Notes: a model not told the origin generated them from the letters alone. A DNA stretch of 64,000 bases from Areca catechu (GCA_021397845.1 CM038045.1:144790638-144854637), one strand, 5' to 3'; counted from the stretch's first letter, positions 9,849 through 22,062 are shown. Numbers and translations: made by a program.

Positions 9849-12267
9849 TGATGGGAATTCTCCCAGGGTGCCGAGAATCATGCAGCATGCGGAAGTGAAT
9901 TTCAAAACAAAAATTCAAAGCATAAAACCTTAATTGGCTAGAAAAACCCTAATTCCCAGGAACCCCTTATGCAATACCAAATAATGAAACATAAATGGAG
10001 TAAGAAAAACATACCTGGATCGTTGAAATCCAATCCTTTCCACAAGGCTCACAAGTGCAAGCCCTCCAACGGTGATCCACACAGGAATCAAACCTAAGAA
10101 CCTCTCCCTTGTAGGTTGCTTGATCAATTGGGACTCTTCCGATGGACTTTCTTCCTTCAGCAGCTTCTCCTTCCTTGCTTAGACCTTTGCCCTCCAGTAG
10201 AGCATTCTAAGCCCTCTCCAAAATCTCTCTTCTCTCTTTCTATCACTTCCTAATTCTCTTCCTAAACTCTTGACTTAAAATGGCAGACTTGTCTTAAAGG
10301 AAGACTTATGTCCTAACAAGGGAAGGAAGAGACAAGGTGGATAGATGTAAGAGTGTATGAAAGAAAACCAAAAAAAATATCATCCCTTCGGAACAAATAC
10401 CGATGGACATTTATAGGAGAGTGGGAGGTACCAGATAAGCCTTTCCATCAGCCTTTGATCTGTCTAAACATAGATCAAATAAGACCCTTCACTAAGAAGG
10501 AGTCTTATCATGAAATACCGTGTCCCTTTATGCGCCAACCGCCTAATTCAAGTCCCTTCACTATTTTATCCAACTTCTCCCTTTGCCACATGGAATTTTT
10601 AGTTTAAATGAAGCCAAGGGATGTGACTTATGAATGAGAAGCATCGATGATTCAAAAGGACTTAAAGCAGAAGGACTCCGCATACTTGAATTAGCACCAA
10701 AGTGAAGAGACACGACTCTTTACTTTGCACTAACTTCTCCATGCCATATGACACCTTTGACCTAGTCAAAGTTTTACAACATGGGTGTCATATGAAAGGG
10801 CACTAAGTCTACTTTCCAACCATATAATTTGTTTTCAAATCGGAGGTCAATTAGTCCTTGTGTGCCCTTTTGAATGCAGAGGTGTCACTTAGGCATGAAG
10901 AGTCCCATGCCTTTTGGACTCTTCATATATGGTGCATAAAATATCCAAAAGATATCAGATAAAATCTGATAAATTTATTCCACTTAGACCATAACCCAAT
11001 TTAGGTCTCCCATAAATTAGTTAGTCCATTTAGCAAACTTTCAGACCCAATCCAATTGGGTTAGGAGATTAGGTCAGCCTACACATGCTACTATGTAATC
11101 TAGCTAACCAATTCGGATCCCTTGACCCTAATTAAATGTCAATTGAGTTCCTAGGCTGACTCCCTAGTGTGTGTGATCCATTGGGTTCCACATCTAGCCA
11201 GCAGTAGGTTTAGGTTTGAGCCAATTTGATCCGATCGAACCCGATTGACTTAATTAGGTCAAATTGGCTCACCTAATTGTCCAATTCGAATCACACATCA
11301 AATTGACTCATGAAACCTAACCAATTGGTTCATGAAAACCTACAAGACAAGATTGACATCTAGCAACGTATCATGCCTACCCGGAAGATGAGGAATTTGG
11401 TAGAAATTACTAAAGTACCCTTCAGTAGTAAGTTACCGTGCAATTCAATCTTTCAATCTCCTATTATCCTGATTAAGTGATAGGTATGGATATATGTCAA
11501 ACCCTAACACTTAATCATATCGAATCTCATCTTGATCATGAGGACTCAGCTGATGACTGATTAGAAACCAATTCTAATCTCATCCTGCTTTGATCGAAGG
11601 CTCCTTAAGTCACTCATTGAAGAGATTGCATAGGATAACAATTCCTCTTACTAGGAAAGATCTATTCCTTGTTGGTCCACTCACATCCTTCATACATCTT
11701 CCACCATATCCAGAATATCCCGTACATGTCGTATTGGTATGAATGAGTATAAACCAAAGTATGGCTTAGTATGCACAAGGAATCATGGTGACCTCAGGTC
11801 TAAAGATCACATGCACAACTTCTACTCTGGGATCTATCTTTTGACAAGTAGTAAGACTTCATAAGATAGTCCCGGTGCCGATCAGTCTAGTGTACTCATA
11901 CCCTAATGAGCACCCTTATCCTTGTATTAGTATCTCTACATAAGTGGTTATGAGATCAACCACCCTCATCAACTGAGCATACATAGGATAAGCTAGTCTT
12001 TCCGGATTCATCGATCCCCGAATCAATGGTCCAATGACTAGGGACATTCTAGATTAGGGTTTATAGGAATTAGGTCTCACTATTATTTTATCATAACCCT
12101 AATTCCATTGCCCTACTCTATGAGGTTCATCATAATCAACAAAAACATGACACAGCAGTATATGATGAATCAAATGCCTTTATTAATATGAAAAATGTGT
12201 CATATATGAGCTGGAAGTTTATAAAAAGTTCCTTATAATGATTGGCTCTTAGGGCACTTTTCTATCA
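9849..12267 (-). repeat. 3' LTR of copia-1
   Basis: On the plus strand it starts TGATGGGAATTC and ends TTCTATCA, giving a 2419-bp LTR adjacent to the PPT. Positions 9849-11270 pair with 22063-23486 with scattered differences. 11271-12267 has no partner, because the other LTR is truncated. Confidence 0.88.
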
Positions 12268-12283
12268 AACTCCCACTTGCACT
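12268..12283 (-). promoter_or_regulatory. PPT of copia-1
   Basis: The minus strand reads TGCAAGTGGGAGT directly before the LTR start. This is the classic plant copia polypurine tract. It overlaps the pol stop codon region. Confidence 0.85.
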
Positions 12284-13719
12284 AAAGCCAATCACCCTTA
12301 TATTTTATGCCCATACAATCTAAGTGATAATCTAACTGCTGCTTGGCTAATGCTTTAGTGAATGGGTATTCTATATTGTTCTTTGTGTCAACTCGTTCAA
12401 TGGTAACATCATGTCTTTCAATAATCTCTCGAACAAGGTGGAACTGTCTTAGAATATGCTTGGACTTGTGATGAGACCTTGGTTTCTTAGCTTGTCCAAC
12501 AGCCTTAGTGTTATCATAGTATAATGGCACTGGCTATTATACATCAGGAACCACATCCAATTCCATGATGAATATCTTCATCCAGATAGCTTCCTTTGTG
12601 GCTTCACTAGTAGCTATGTACTCTGCCTAAGTGACTGAGTCAGCTACTGTAGGCTGCTTTGTACTTTTCCAACTCATTGCACCACCATTTAAGGTGAAGA
12701 CATATCCTGATGTGGATTTGCTATCATCTGGATCTGACTGAAAACTAGAATCTGTATAACCTTCTAGTTTCAACTCAGATCCTCCATATACTAGAAAAAT
12801 ATCTTTAGTCCTTCTTAGGTACTTAAGAATATTTTTCACAGCTTTCCAATGATCCTCTCCTGGATCTGCCTGAAACCTGCTCACTATGCCCAAGGCATAA
12901 GGGACATCAGGCCTAGTACATAACATGGCATACATAATTGATCCTACAGCCGAAGCATAAGGGATCATAGCCATCCTCTCTCTTTCTTCTGATGTCTTAG
13001 GAGACATTTTCTTAGAGAGATGTATGCCATGACTTAAAGGCAAGTATCCTTTCTTACTTCCATCCATGTTAAATTTCTTCAACACTAAGTCAATGTACCT
13101 AAATGGGATAAGCCTAGCATCCTCTTGGATCTATCTCTATAGATCCTTATACCTAGTATATAGGATGCTTCTCCCAAATCCTTCATGGAAAACTTTGATG
13201 ATAACCAAGTTTTAATCGATTGCAATATTGGGATATCATTCCCAATGATCAATATGTCATCTACATACAAAACCAAGAAAACAAGTGCACTCCCACTTGT
13301 CTTCTTATATACACATGGTTCATCCACATTTTTGACAAAATCAAATCCTTTAATTGTTTCATCAAAATGGATGTTCCAACTCCTCGATGCTTGCTTAAGT
13401 CTATAAATGGACTTCTTTAACTTGCATACCTGGTTTGGTCTCCTACTTGAGACAAACCCCTCTGGCTGTAACATATAGACTTCTTCATCAAGGTTTCCAT
13501 TGATGAAAGTAGTCTTTACATCCATTTGCCAGATCTCATAGTCATGGTATGCCGCTATGGCAAGTAGTATCCGAATGGACTTGAGCATGGCTACTGGAGA
13601 AAAGGTTTCATCATAGTCTACACCATATTTTTGTCTAAAACCTTTTGCTACCAACCTAGCCTTATATGTCTCAACTTGACCATATGCTCCAATCTTCTTC
13701 TTGAAGACCCATTTACACC
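12282..13719 (-). pseudogene. pol: RT and RNase H of copia-1 (broken)
   Basis: On the minus strand, RT carries the catalytic YVDD at 13268-13257, with KARLVAKGF upstream near 13650 and YRLKQASRSW. RNase H has the SFQSDPDDSKSTSGY region and a final IERVDTKNN/TKALAKQQ stretch ending with a stop at 12284-12282. A frameshift near 13085 and stops near 12626 and 12540 break the frame. The 5' end of this RT lies across element B, at 18865 onward, and the CTATT target duplication accounts for the gap. Confidence 0.88.
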
Positions 13720-13724
13720 CTATT
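13720..13724 (+). repeat. Target-site duplication of B, left
   Basis: CTATT here and at 18860-18864 flank B exactly. Confidence 0.9.
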
Positions 13725-14996
13725 TGGTGGGGGCACCAGGCTTAGAAAGAAGAAGCTTCAACTAATACCAAGTTCTTTATGGATTGAGACTAGGAACTCA
13801 AGTCTCGTATGAGTCCTATATGTTTATTGAGTCCTGTTTTATTTTCTTTTGGGATTTTAAAGTTCAATTAGAATTCAATCAAGAGTTCAATTAGAGTCAA
13901 TTAGGCTTTGTACTGAGTCAAGTTCAAGAGCTACTTGAAATTGGGCCATACCAACTTTACTTGGAATGCCACATCATCATGGACCACCAGTGCCAACTTA
14001 TCGCCAGAGGACGTCACATCACCTTTGCCATGTCATCTCCAAGGGGCGCCATGGAGAAGGATGCGCCATGTCACCATGCCACCTTGCCACGCCACATCAT
14101 TGCCACCTCACCTGCCATGTGGCATCATTCAAATTTTAAATTACATGAAAGCTACAAGTGGTCAACCAAGGAGTGTTTTCAAATTCAAAGGAGGTCGGCC
14201 AACTTCATCCACAAATCATGCAACCAGCTCCACCAAATCCTCCACCAAATCCTCCATATTTCATGTAACCCCCCCTAATATTTCTCCATGATATGGGGAA
14301 TTTCAAATTGATTGAAAGGCCATTAAAAGCCTCTTGTACGCCCATGGTAAAAAAAAAAGCTTTTTGGATGAAATGAAATTGAAGTGAAATAGTAGTTGAA
14401 GAAGGTATTTTTTTGGTAGTATCCTTTTGTTTTCTTTGAGTGTGTTTGGTTTTCTCTTCTCAAGCTTTCAAGTGTCCAATACCAACATCCACCTCTAGGG
14501 ATCCATGCCTCCATCGAAGTTCTCTTGCCTGTTTGGTTTCTTTGTTTTGATATCTTTCAAATTGGTCCCAGTCTAACCCGTTCATTGTGCAGGATCCTTC
14601 TACGATTCAGAGTTCAAGAAAGGGTACTCTTTCCAAAGATCAATGTTGAATGAAACTAGTTTCTTTGGAATGCCAATCTTCCACTTCAGGGCTAGTTCGT
14701 CTAAGAGCTTCAAGGGATCTACCAGGGAGTGATCATCTTGGGTAAGTAACACCTCCTAATCTCTTAAGTCGGAGTTATTGAAGATCGTTGCTAAGGTTTA
14801 AATTCAATATTCATTAGCCCTAATCTTCTCTAGGATTTAAATAACTACATCGCGGCGTAAGTTCCAAATTTCAGTGCTCCTTCCATAGCTTTACCTTAAT
14901 ACTTTTGATCTAAAATTTAGTACCTGTTAATAGGCTTCATTGCTCTCATTTCTCAATCCATCATTTAGATTGCATTCTCTTCATCGTGCCACGTCA
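13725..14996 (+). repeat. 5' LTR of B
   Basis: It starts TGGTGGGGGCACC and ends CACGTCA, 1272 bp. U3 holds a run of GCCAC(N)TCA-like motifs at about 13965-14130. A pyrimidine-rich tract ends in CATTGTGCAG (AG 14591-14592), and a donor-like TTGG/GTAAGT lies at 14742, bounding a 149-nt exon-like segment. Confidence 0.92.
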
Positions 14997-14999
14997 AAT

Positions 15000-15011
15000 T
15001 GGTATCAGAGC
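15000..15011 (+). promoter_or_regulatory. Primer-binding site of B
   Basis: TGGTATCAGAGC lies three bases after the LTR end. Confidence 0.93.
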
Positions 15012-16027
15012 ATGGTTGCATTAGGGTAGAATAATTTTCTTTAAATCCAAGCAAGATCTAAAATTCATGCCTCCTGAGTGGGTGTACTCCAGTACACTAT
15101 CACGACCCATGGGAATAATGAGCCCCTGGCCAGACGTGAATTTTTAGATTGAAGTTTGCGTAAGCCATTGCACTTGTTTGATTAGGTTCTATTTTTCTGA
15201 AAATTTGCATCTGTTTACTGTAATCCGTCTGCAGCTCCAAAGGCAAGTCGCTAATTTTTTGTTGAAATATTTTTTTTCTTCTTCTATTTTAAGTCAGTTA
15301 TCACCATATCAAGTTTCATCATCAGAAAAAAATTATAAAAAAAATGAAAATTTCTGCAGTTTGATACTGTCATTAGGGTTCTGTTCTATCCTTTTTACTT
15401 ATCTTCATTTGTAGGATCTTCTTAGAGTAGTACAGATTTTAGTTTTAAAATTCCTTTCATCTACATTGAAACATATAAGTTAAGAATCCTCTGTGAATTT
15501 TTCAGAATTTTTGGACATTTTTTTTCATCATATTTTTCATACCATTTCAAACTGCAACACACTTCTGCAGCACCTTTGCATTTCATTCATCTCATGAGAA
15601 ATCAAATTAAGGGCATCAATTTGACATAGGGTCAGGGTTTCATCACCTGTCCCTAGCCCAAAAATCACCACCCAGCATATTGATCCCAGCCCGTTAATTA
15701 AAATTGAATAGAACGTTAATTGCCCTAGTAGGTTAGGAACACCAACAAGTTAGGTTCAGGTTAGGGTCAAGTTAACTGTGTCAGCTAATTGGTGTGTGCT
15801 TACTGGCTTGGTGTCTAGGATTGGTGCATCAGGGCTTGTGATTTGGTCTGCCTACCAGGCCAATCTCAGATTGGTGTCTAAGGTTGGCAATCAGGGATCT
15901 TCACTCCCCACCACCTACCTGGCTAAGTCCCATAAGTACTACTAGCTAGTTGGTTCACTTAATTAGACCTCTAATTTGTGCTCTAGATCTAGGAAACCTT
16001 AGCTCGAGCTTGAGTCTACTTGCATGC
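15012..16027 (+). other. Leader of B
   Basis: About 1 kb of untranslated leader, nearly the same as that of D (36453-37467). It holds a hairpin GTGTACT (15082-15088) with AGTACAC (15091-15097), instead of the CTTAGGAG structure found in A, C and E. No coding sequence is supported. Confidence 0.7.
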
Positions 16028-16879
16028 ATGAAAACTAGATCAGGAGCCTCATATTCACCAGTCCAGACCCAGTCCAGTGTAGCCATGGACCCGAATCTTG
16101 AAACCATGCTGAAAGGCCTAAATGATCTAATGGCACAATTGAACCAAATGCTGGCTAAACAATTTTCCTTAAACCAACCAACTCCTACTATCCCATTAGC
16201 TCATATGAATGATAGGAGTAAGAACCCTGAAGTACAAGTTGAGTTCATGAATACTCAAGACTTAGGATATCCTCAAACTGAAGGGCTAGGGAAGGAAGAA
16301 GGCAAGTCTGAACCTAGTAAATATGTGTATGAGACTGACATAAGTTTAATAGATGAATATGAAGGGGAAGACTGTGAAGAGAACAACTTTAGTACCTTAC
16401 ATGAAGAAACCTTTGGTAAAGAAAAGATTATTGAGCCTAGTCCTGAAACATCAGAACAACCAAAATTTAGTGAGGACTTGGTTCCCGTAAGACAATGCCC
16501 TCAGGAAGAACCCAATACTTTAGCTTCGACACAAGAACTCCTTTAGTTACCTGAGAAAAACCCAATCATTATTTTAGAAGACTTTGCCGATGACCTTCAA
16601 CTACCTAGAAGCATCCCGCCCGTATATCAATATTCAAATCTTAAGGTCATCATGAGTAACCAAGGTCTGTTACAAGATTCTCCTAAATTACCCCAAGACT
16701 TGGATTCCTATTTCCTGCCTTTCCTTAAGTCTTATCCTAATTTTGGAGCCATTAAGTTCCATTTTGATGAGATTACTAGGTTGCATGAGCCTTTAAAGCC
16801 TATTCCTTTTGCTATCTACTTTTGGAAAACCTTATGGCATTTGCTAGGAACCCATGGTAAATTCTCATGTGCATACTAG
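16028..16879 (+). pseudogene. Gag-derived ORF fused to integrase stub, element B
   Basis: The start MKTRSGASYSP matches the gag starts of A, D and F. The capsid core and zinc knuckle are missing. Instead there is a block with the motifs PLAHMNDRSKNPEVQ and QDLGYPQTE, then an acidic region (SLIDEYEGEDCEENN). The frame stops at 16544-16546, continues in the same phase, and ends at 16877-16879 in an integrase fragment (YFWKTLWHLLGTHGKF). About 284 codons in total. Function is unknown; origin in gag and integrase is clear from A. Confidence 0.75.
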
Positions 16880-17019
16880 ACCAGGGTCAAACCTAGAGAG
16901 TCATTAATCTGTTAGGTTTAGGCCCTAGAGAGTCCAATAAAACTCCTCTCAATAAGGAAGCCTAGTTCAGTCTGCATTTTGTAAGTGCTTGTGTAAGTTT
17001 CTGAGTCTGCTGAGCCCTA

Positions 17020-17596
17020 TGCATAGCATGTTGAGGATTTGCATCATGAAATAAATTTGAGCAATGAATCCTATAAACATAGGACTAATTCAAGAAAGAA
17101 AGTCAAGGAATTCTATGAGAGAGATCATGTTCCCATCCGGGACTTTCAAGAAACTACATACCCGTGGTGCAGGCCCCTTTAAAGTCCTAAAGAAGATTAG
17201 ATCTAATGCTTACATATTGGAATTACCTTCAGACCTAGGTATCAACCCGACCTTCAATGTCTTAGACTTGATAGAATATAAGGAACCCATGATGATACCT
17301 ACTGAGCCTTTTGGGCCTGACAATATTTTTGAGAGTGAACCATTACCCGAGTATCCACAAACAACCATTCCTCAGAAATGAGAGAAAACTGAATAAATCC
17401 TAGATAATAAGATTGTCACTACCAGAAACAAGGATTACTATCGATATTTGGTCCGTTGGCAAGGGAGACCAAAATCTAACGACTCCTGAATCGCTAGAGG
17501 GGACCTGCAACGACTGGACCCGGACTTATTTGAACAATATCAAAGCCAGGCTGAACCATACTCGACAGGGTCGAGTTCCTCCCACCCGGAAAGAAT
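17020..17596 (+). pseudogene. Integrase C-terminus and chromodomain remnant, element B
   Basis: Motifs GTFKKLHTRGAGPFKVLKKI and FNVLDLIEYKEP match the integrase C-terminal domain of A. After a stop at about 17381, chromodomain motifs YLVRWQGRP and DLQRLDPDL follow in a frame with further stops. The tail runs through a PPT-proximal hairpin (17561-17575) and the PPT into the LTR. Confidence 0.8.
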
Positions 17597-18859
17597 TGGT
17601 GGGGACACCAGGCTCAGAAAGAAGAAGCTTCAACTAATACCAAGTTCTTTATGGATTGAGACTAGGAACTCAAGTCTCGTATGAGTCCTGTATGTTTATT
17701 GAGTCCTGTTTTATTTTCTTTTGGGATTTTAAAGTTCAATTAGAATTCAATCAACAGTTCAATTAGAGTCAATTAGGCTTTGTACTGAGCCAAGTTCAAG
17801 AGCTACTTGAAATTGGGCCAGACCAGCTTTACTTGGAATGCCACATCATCATGGACCACCGGTGCCAACTCATCACCAGAGGACGTCACATCACCTTTGC
17901 CATGTCATCTCCAAGGGGCGCCATGGAGAAGGATGCGCCATGTCACCATGCCACCTTGCCACGCCACATCATTGCCACCTCACCTGCCACCTGGCATCAA
18001 TCAAATTTTAAATTACATGAAAGCTACAAGTGGCCGACCAAGGAGTGTTTTCAAATTCAAAGGAGGTCGGTCAACTCCATCCACAAATCATGCAACCAGC
18101 TCCACCAAATCCTCCACATTTCATGTAACCCTCCCTAATATTTCTCCATGATATGGAGAATTTCAAATTGATTGAAAGGCCATTAAAAGCCTCTTGTACG
18201 CCCATGGTAAAAAATAAAAAAGCTTTTTGGATGAAATGAAATTGAAGTGAAGTAGTAGTTGAAGAAGGTATTTTTTTGGTAGTATCCTCTTGTTTTCTTT
18301 GAGTGTGTTTGGTTTTCTCTTCTCAAGCTTTCAAGTGTCCAACGCCAACATCCACCTCTAGGGATCCATGCCTCCATCGAAGTTCCCTTGCCTGTTTGGT
18401 TTCTTTGTTTTGATATCTTTCAAATTGGTCCCAGTCTAACCCGTTCATTGTGCAGGATCCTTTTACGATTCGGAGTTCAAGAAAGGGTTCTCTTGCCAAA
18501 GATCAATGTTGAATGAAACTAGTTTCTTTGGAATGCCAATCTTCCACTTCAGGGCTAGTTCGTCTAAGAGCTTCAAGGGATCTACCAGGGAGTGATCATC
18601 TTGGGTAAATAACACCTCCTAATCTCTTAAGTCTGAGTTATTGAAGATCGTTGCTAAGATTTAAATTCAATATTCATTAGCCCTAATCTTCTCTAGGATT
18701 TAAATAACTACATCGCGGCGTAAGTTCCAAATTTTAGTGCTCCTTCCATAGCTTTACCATAGTACTTTTGATCTGAAATTTAGTACCTGTTAATAGGCTT
18801 CATTGCTCTCATTTCTCAATCCATCATTTAGATTGCATTCTCTTCATCGTGCCGCATCA
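17597..18859 (+). repeat. 3' LTR of B
   Basis: 1263 bp, starting TGGTGGGGACACC and ending GCATCA, and very similar to 13725-14996. The exon-like acceptor AG is at 18454-18455. The donor here reads GTAAAT rather than GTAAGT. Confidence 0.92.
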
Positions 18860-18864
18860 CTATT
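18860..18864 (+). repeat. Target-site duplication of B, right
   Basis: CTATT, matching 13720-13724. Confidence 0.9.
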
Positions 18865-20718
18865 GGATTAATTCCTTCAGGTAGATCTACCAAAGTCCAA
18901 ACCTAATTGGAATACAAGGAGTCCATTTCAGATTTCATGGTACTTAGCCATTTGTCGAAGTCTCTACTCTCGATAGCTTCCGAATAGGTCACAGAATCAT
19001 CATTCTGTATGATACTGGCTTCATTGTCATCTCTGATGATAAAGCCATATCTAAGAGATGCTCCCCGCATCCTCTCTGACCTTCAAAGAGGAGGTATGTA
19101 TTGTGGTTGTTCTTGATCCTCAAGAACCTCTGGTTGAGGAACTTCACTTGAAGGCTTACTGATTTGTTGATTCTATTCTTCATATAACTCAAGTGAAGAA
19201 TCACTACATCCTTCTTGGATAAACTCTTGTTCTAAGAATGTAGCATGCCTACTGACAATTATCTTTTGCTTAGTAGCATTATAAAAGAGGTATCCAACAC
19301 CCTCTTTTAAATAATCAACAAACCTGCATTTATCAGCCCTTGCACTTAGCTTATGTCCAAAGGTATTCTTGACATAAGCATGGCAACCCCAAATCTCCAA
19401 ATACTTAAGATTTGGTCTTTTGCCATTCCATAATTCATATGGAGTGCTATTCACTGATTTAGATGGAACCCTGTTTAATATATATATGCAGCAGTATTTA
19501 GGACATGGCCCCAGAAGGAAATGGAAAGATCTGTGAAGCTCATCATGGACCTCACCATATCCAACAAGGTATGATTTCTCCTTTCTGCCACTCCATTTTA
19601 TTGGGATGTATAAGGAGGGGTCCATTCAAAAATAATGCCTTTGTCCTTGAGATGGTTCAAAAACTCACTAGACAAGTATTCCCCTCCTCGATCAGACCGA
19701 AGAGCTTTAATACTAAGTCCAATTTGTCTTTCAACCATACTCTGATATTCTTTAAACTTATCAAAGGCTTCGGACATATATTTCATAAGATACACATAAC
19801 CGAACCTTGATAAATCATCAATAAAAGTGATGAAATAAGAATATCCTCCTTTGGCCTGAGTTGACATAGGTCCACACACATCAGTATGCACAAGACCTAA
19901 CAATTCAGTTGCCCTTTCTCCATATCTAGTGAATGGAGACTTGGTCATTTTCCCTTTGAGGCAAGACTCATAAGTTCCTAATGATTGAAAATCATCAAGG
20001 TCAAAGTAATCCTCTTTGACTAACTTGTTTATCCTTGACTCACTGATATGACCTAACCGGCAATGCGAGAGATATGTGATATTGACATTATCTCTTTTTC
20101 TCTTCTTGTCATCTACAAGAAGTATTTCATCATTGAGTACTAAAGTTAGAAGAGCATTCACAAAGCAACTATGCCCAAATATTGTATTATTATGAAGAAT
20201 AGAGCAGCCACAGCTCTTTACACTTATTTCATATCCTTGTTGTAACAACAAGGGTATAGAAATAATGTTTCTTACAATATTTGGCACATAGTAGCATTCT
20301 TCCAACCTTATGATATTACCCAAAGATAATAATAGAAGATAGGTACCCACAGCTTCAGCATATATGGGTCTCCACTTGCGCCATATAATTTGAAGTCACC
20401 TTTCTTCAAATTTTTAATTATGTGGAGTCCTTGTAAAGATTTACAAATATGTGACCCACATGTGGTATACAATATCCATGAATTAGAAATAGATTCACTC
20501 AATAATAAATTGGTTTGTATCATGTACAAACCCCTAGATGCACTACTTGCATCTAGCTTCACATTTGCAAGACAAGTCTTGCAATCTTTCTTCCAATGCC
20601 CAAACATGCTGCAATGGAAACAGGCTCCATCAGCCTTCTTCCTCAACTAGTCCATATAGTTTGAATTGGTTAACTTATTAGCATCCAAGATGCCACTCAG
20701 TGATAAGTTTGAAGCCAT
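18865..20718 (-). pseudogene. gag stub, protease and integrase of copia-1 (broken)
   Basis: Read from 20718 downward. The gag start MASNLSLSGILDANKL is followed almost at once by the zinc knuckle CFHCSMFGHWKKDC, so most of gag is deleted. The protease motif reads SWILYTTCGSHIC, where the usual catalytic Asp-Thr-Gly is altered. GAG-pre-integrase (LSHCRLGHISE, near 20060) and the integrase core follow, with Asp residues in HTDVCGPM and SDRGGEYLS. The C-terminal part is at 19625-19173, after a frameshift near 19600-19620. The hinge to RT ends at element B. Confidence 0.85.
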
Positions 20719-20913
20719 TATTTAAATGTCCTATATTTAATTAAAGAACAATATCAGCAAACCACTCAAGATGACATCCATAACTAGATAAGGACTTTCT
20801 ATCTAATTATGTCTCCCAATATTTTCTTCAAATACCATAACCCTCAACTATGGTAAGCGAGAAAACTTTCCTGGTTTCCTTAGTGGGGTTGAGATCCTTA
20901 TTCCTCATGAGTG

Positions 20914-21213
20914 CCTTGTGTATGCACAACAAACATACATGAGTTCAAAGGTAGGACAACTTTTCCAATTGCAACCTGTGCAATTCTCAACAATTAACTT
21001 TGCCTTTAAGACACTTATGGCCTTGTGTATGCACAACAAACCATAATGTCTTAGTTTAGTTGGACCCTTCATTTCCATACAGCCATGATTGAATAATGTT
21101 ATCCTTGTGTATGCACAGCAAAGCAACATTTCCAACCATGCTATAAAGCATTAAGTGCACCAAGACAAATCTTATATTAAATCTTAGAGTAGGCCTTGTG
21201 TATGGACAACAAA
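20914..21213 (-). repeat. Fourfold imperfect repeat in copia-1 leader
   Basis: The 20-bp motif CCTTGTGTATGCACAACAAA (plus strand) occurs at 20914, 21021, 21103 and 21194 with few changes, spaced 107, 82 and 91 bp. Each copy can form a hairpin (TTGTG with CACAA) in the transcript. Confidence 0.8.
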
Positions 21214-21812
21214 CCTACTATAGTCTTGACATAAATTTGGCTTAGAATGAAGGCAAAATATAGTACACCTAACCAATTAGCATTACCAAATTAAGAGTTA
21301 GATATGACCAAATTGGCCAGGTGAGTGGAAGGGGTGAGGGGGTCCCCCCATTGCTTTCCTTAGACACCAAATATAGATTAGCCAGGTCAATCAACGGAAC
21401 CAATTAAAAATCTCATTCCCTTTACCTTCCAAGAACCACTTGCCTAGACACCAATTGGCTGATCAAACCCTAACCGGTTTTGCTTCTTGACTAAGTTTTA
21501 TACTATGACTAAATATGTTTTTTGATGAGGGCTTTGATGGTCTCAAAACACATTCTAAAACTAGCATGATAATAATGTTTATTACTACTAGTATAAACAT
21601 AAACATGATATCCAAGTTTATAACAAATATAAACCCAATGCATATCACTCTAGCATATACATTAAAATTCATGTCATCAAGCATATTACCCTAATATACA
21701 TAGCATTATATGATAATTAGCATATTACCCTAATATGCAAATCAAGACATGATAAAATACCTTTCACCTCACTTATTCATGGGATATGGCCACAGCGGCA
21801 CCCCTAAACGCT

Positions 21813-21867
21813 ATAGGAGACCCATTGAATGGGAAGAGAGGGCCTTTAAACCCTACTTGGCTCCTAT
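21813..21867 (-). promoter_or_regulatory. Structured leader RNA element, copia-1 copy
   Basis: On the plus strand ATAGGAG (21813-21819) pairs with CTCCTAT (21861-21867). Inside are CCCATT/AATGGG (21821-21833) and AGGG/CCCT (21839-21842, 21851-21854). The surrounding 85 nt, read on the minus strand, align to the leader of chromovirus A (about 160-240) at roughly 80% by eye. Its presence in a copia element is unexpected. Confidence 0.6.
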
Positions 21868-22048
21868 GACCGAACGGCCATGGTGACTAACCCAATACAA
21901 AGCAGTTACTTGGTTCATACTTAATTTCATATTGACATAATATCATACATATGAACATGGTCGAGTCGACTCGATAAGGTTCGGGTCAGCTCGGTAGTGG
22001 AATTTAATCAAACTCCAAAATGATTCATAATTGAAATTCCACAAGGAT

Positions 22049-22061
22049 GGCTCTGATACCA
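22049..22061 (-). promoter_or_regulatory. Primer-binding site of copia-1
   Basis: The minus strand reads TGGTATCAGAGCC, one base from the LTR end. Confidence 0.93.
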
Positions 22062-22062
22062 C

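Larger units (their letters stand above)
13725..18859 (+). mobile_element. Chromovirus B, non-autonomous derivative
   Basis: This 5135-bp element has two LTRs, a PBS and the 5-bp target duplication CTATT. The interior keeps a leader, a gag-derived ORF with an acidic middle, and remnants of integrase and chromodomain. Protease, RT, RNase H and most of integrase are absent. It would need proteins from another element to move. It inserted into the RT of copia-1 and is therefore younger than copia-1. Confidence 0.92.
20719..22048 (-). other. Leader of copia-1
   Basis: About 1.3 kb between PBS and gag, with no ORF. It contains a fourfold imperfect repeat (20914-21213) and a structured element (21813-21867), both listed separately. 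It is otherwise AT-rich. Confidence 0.7.
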
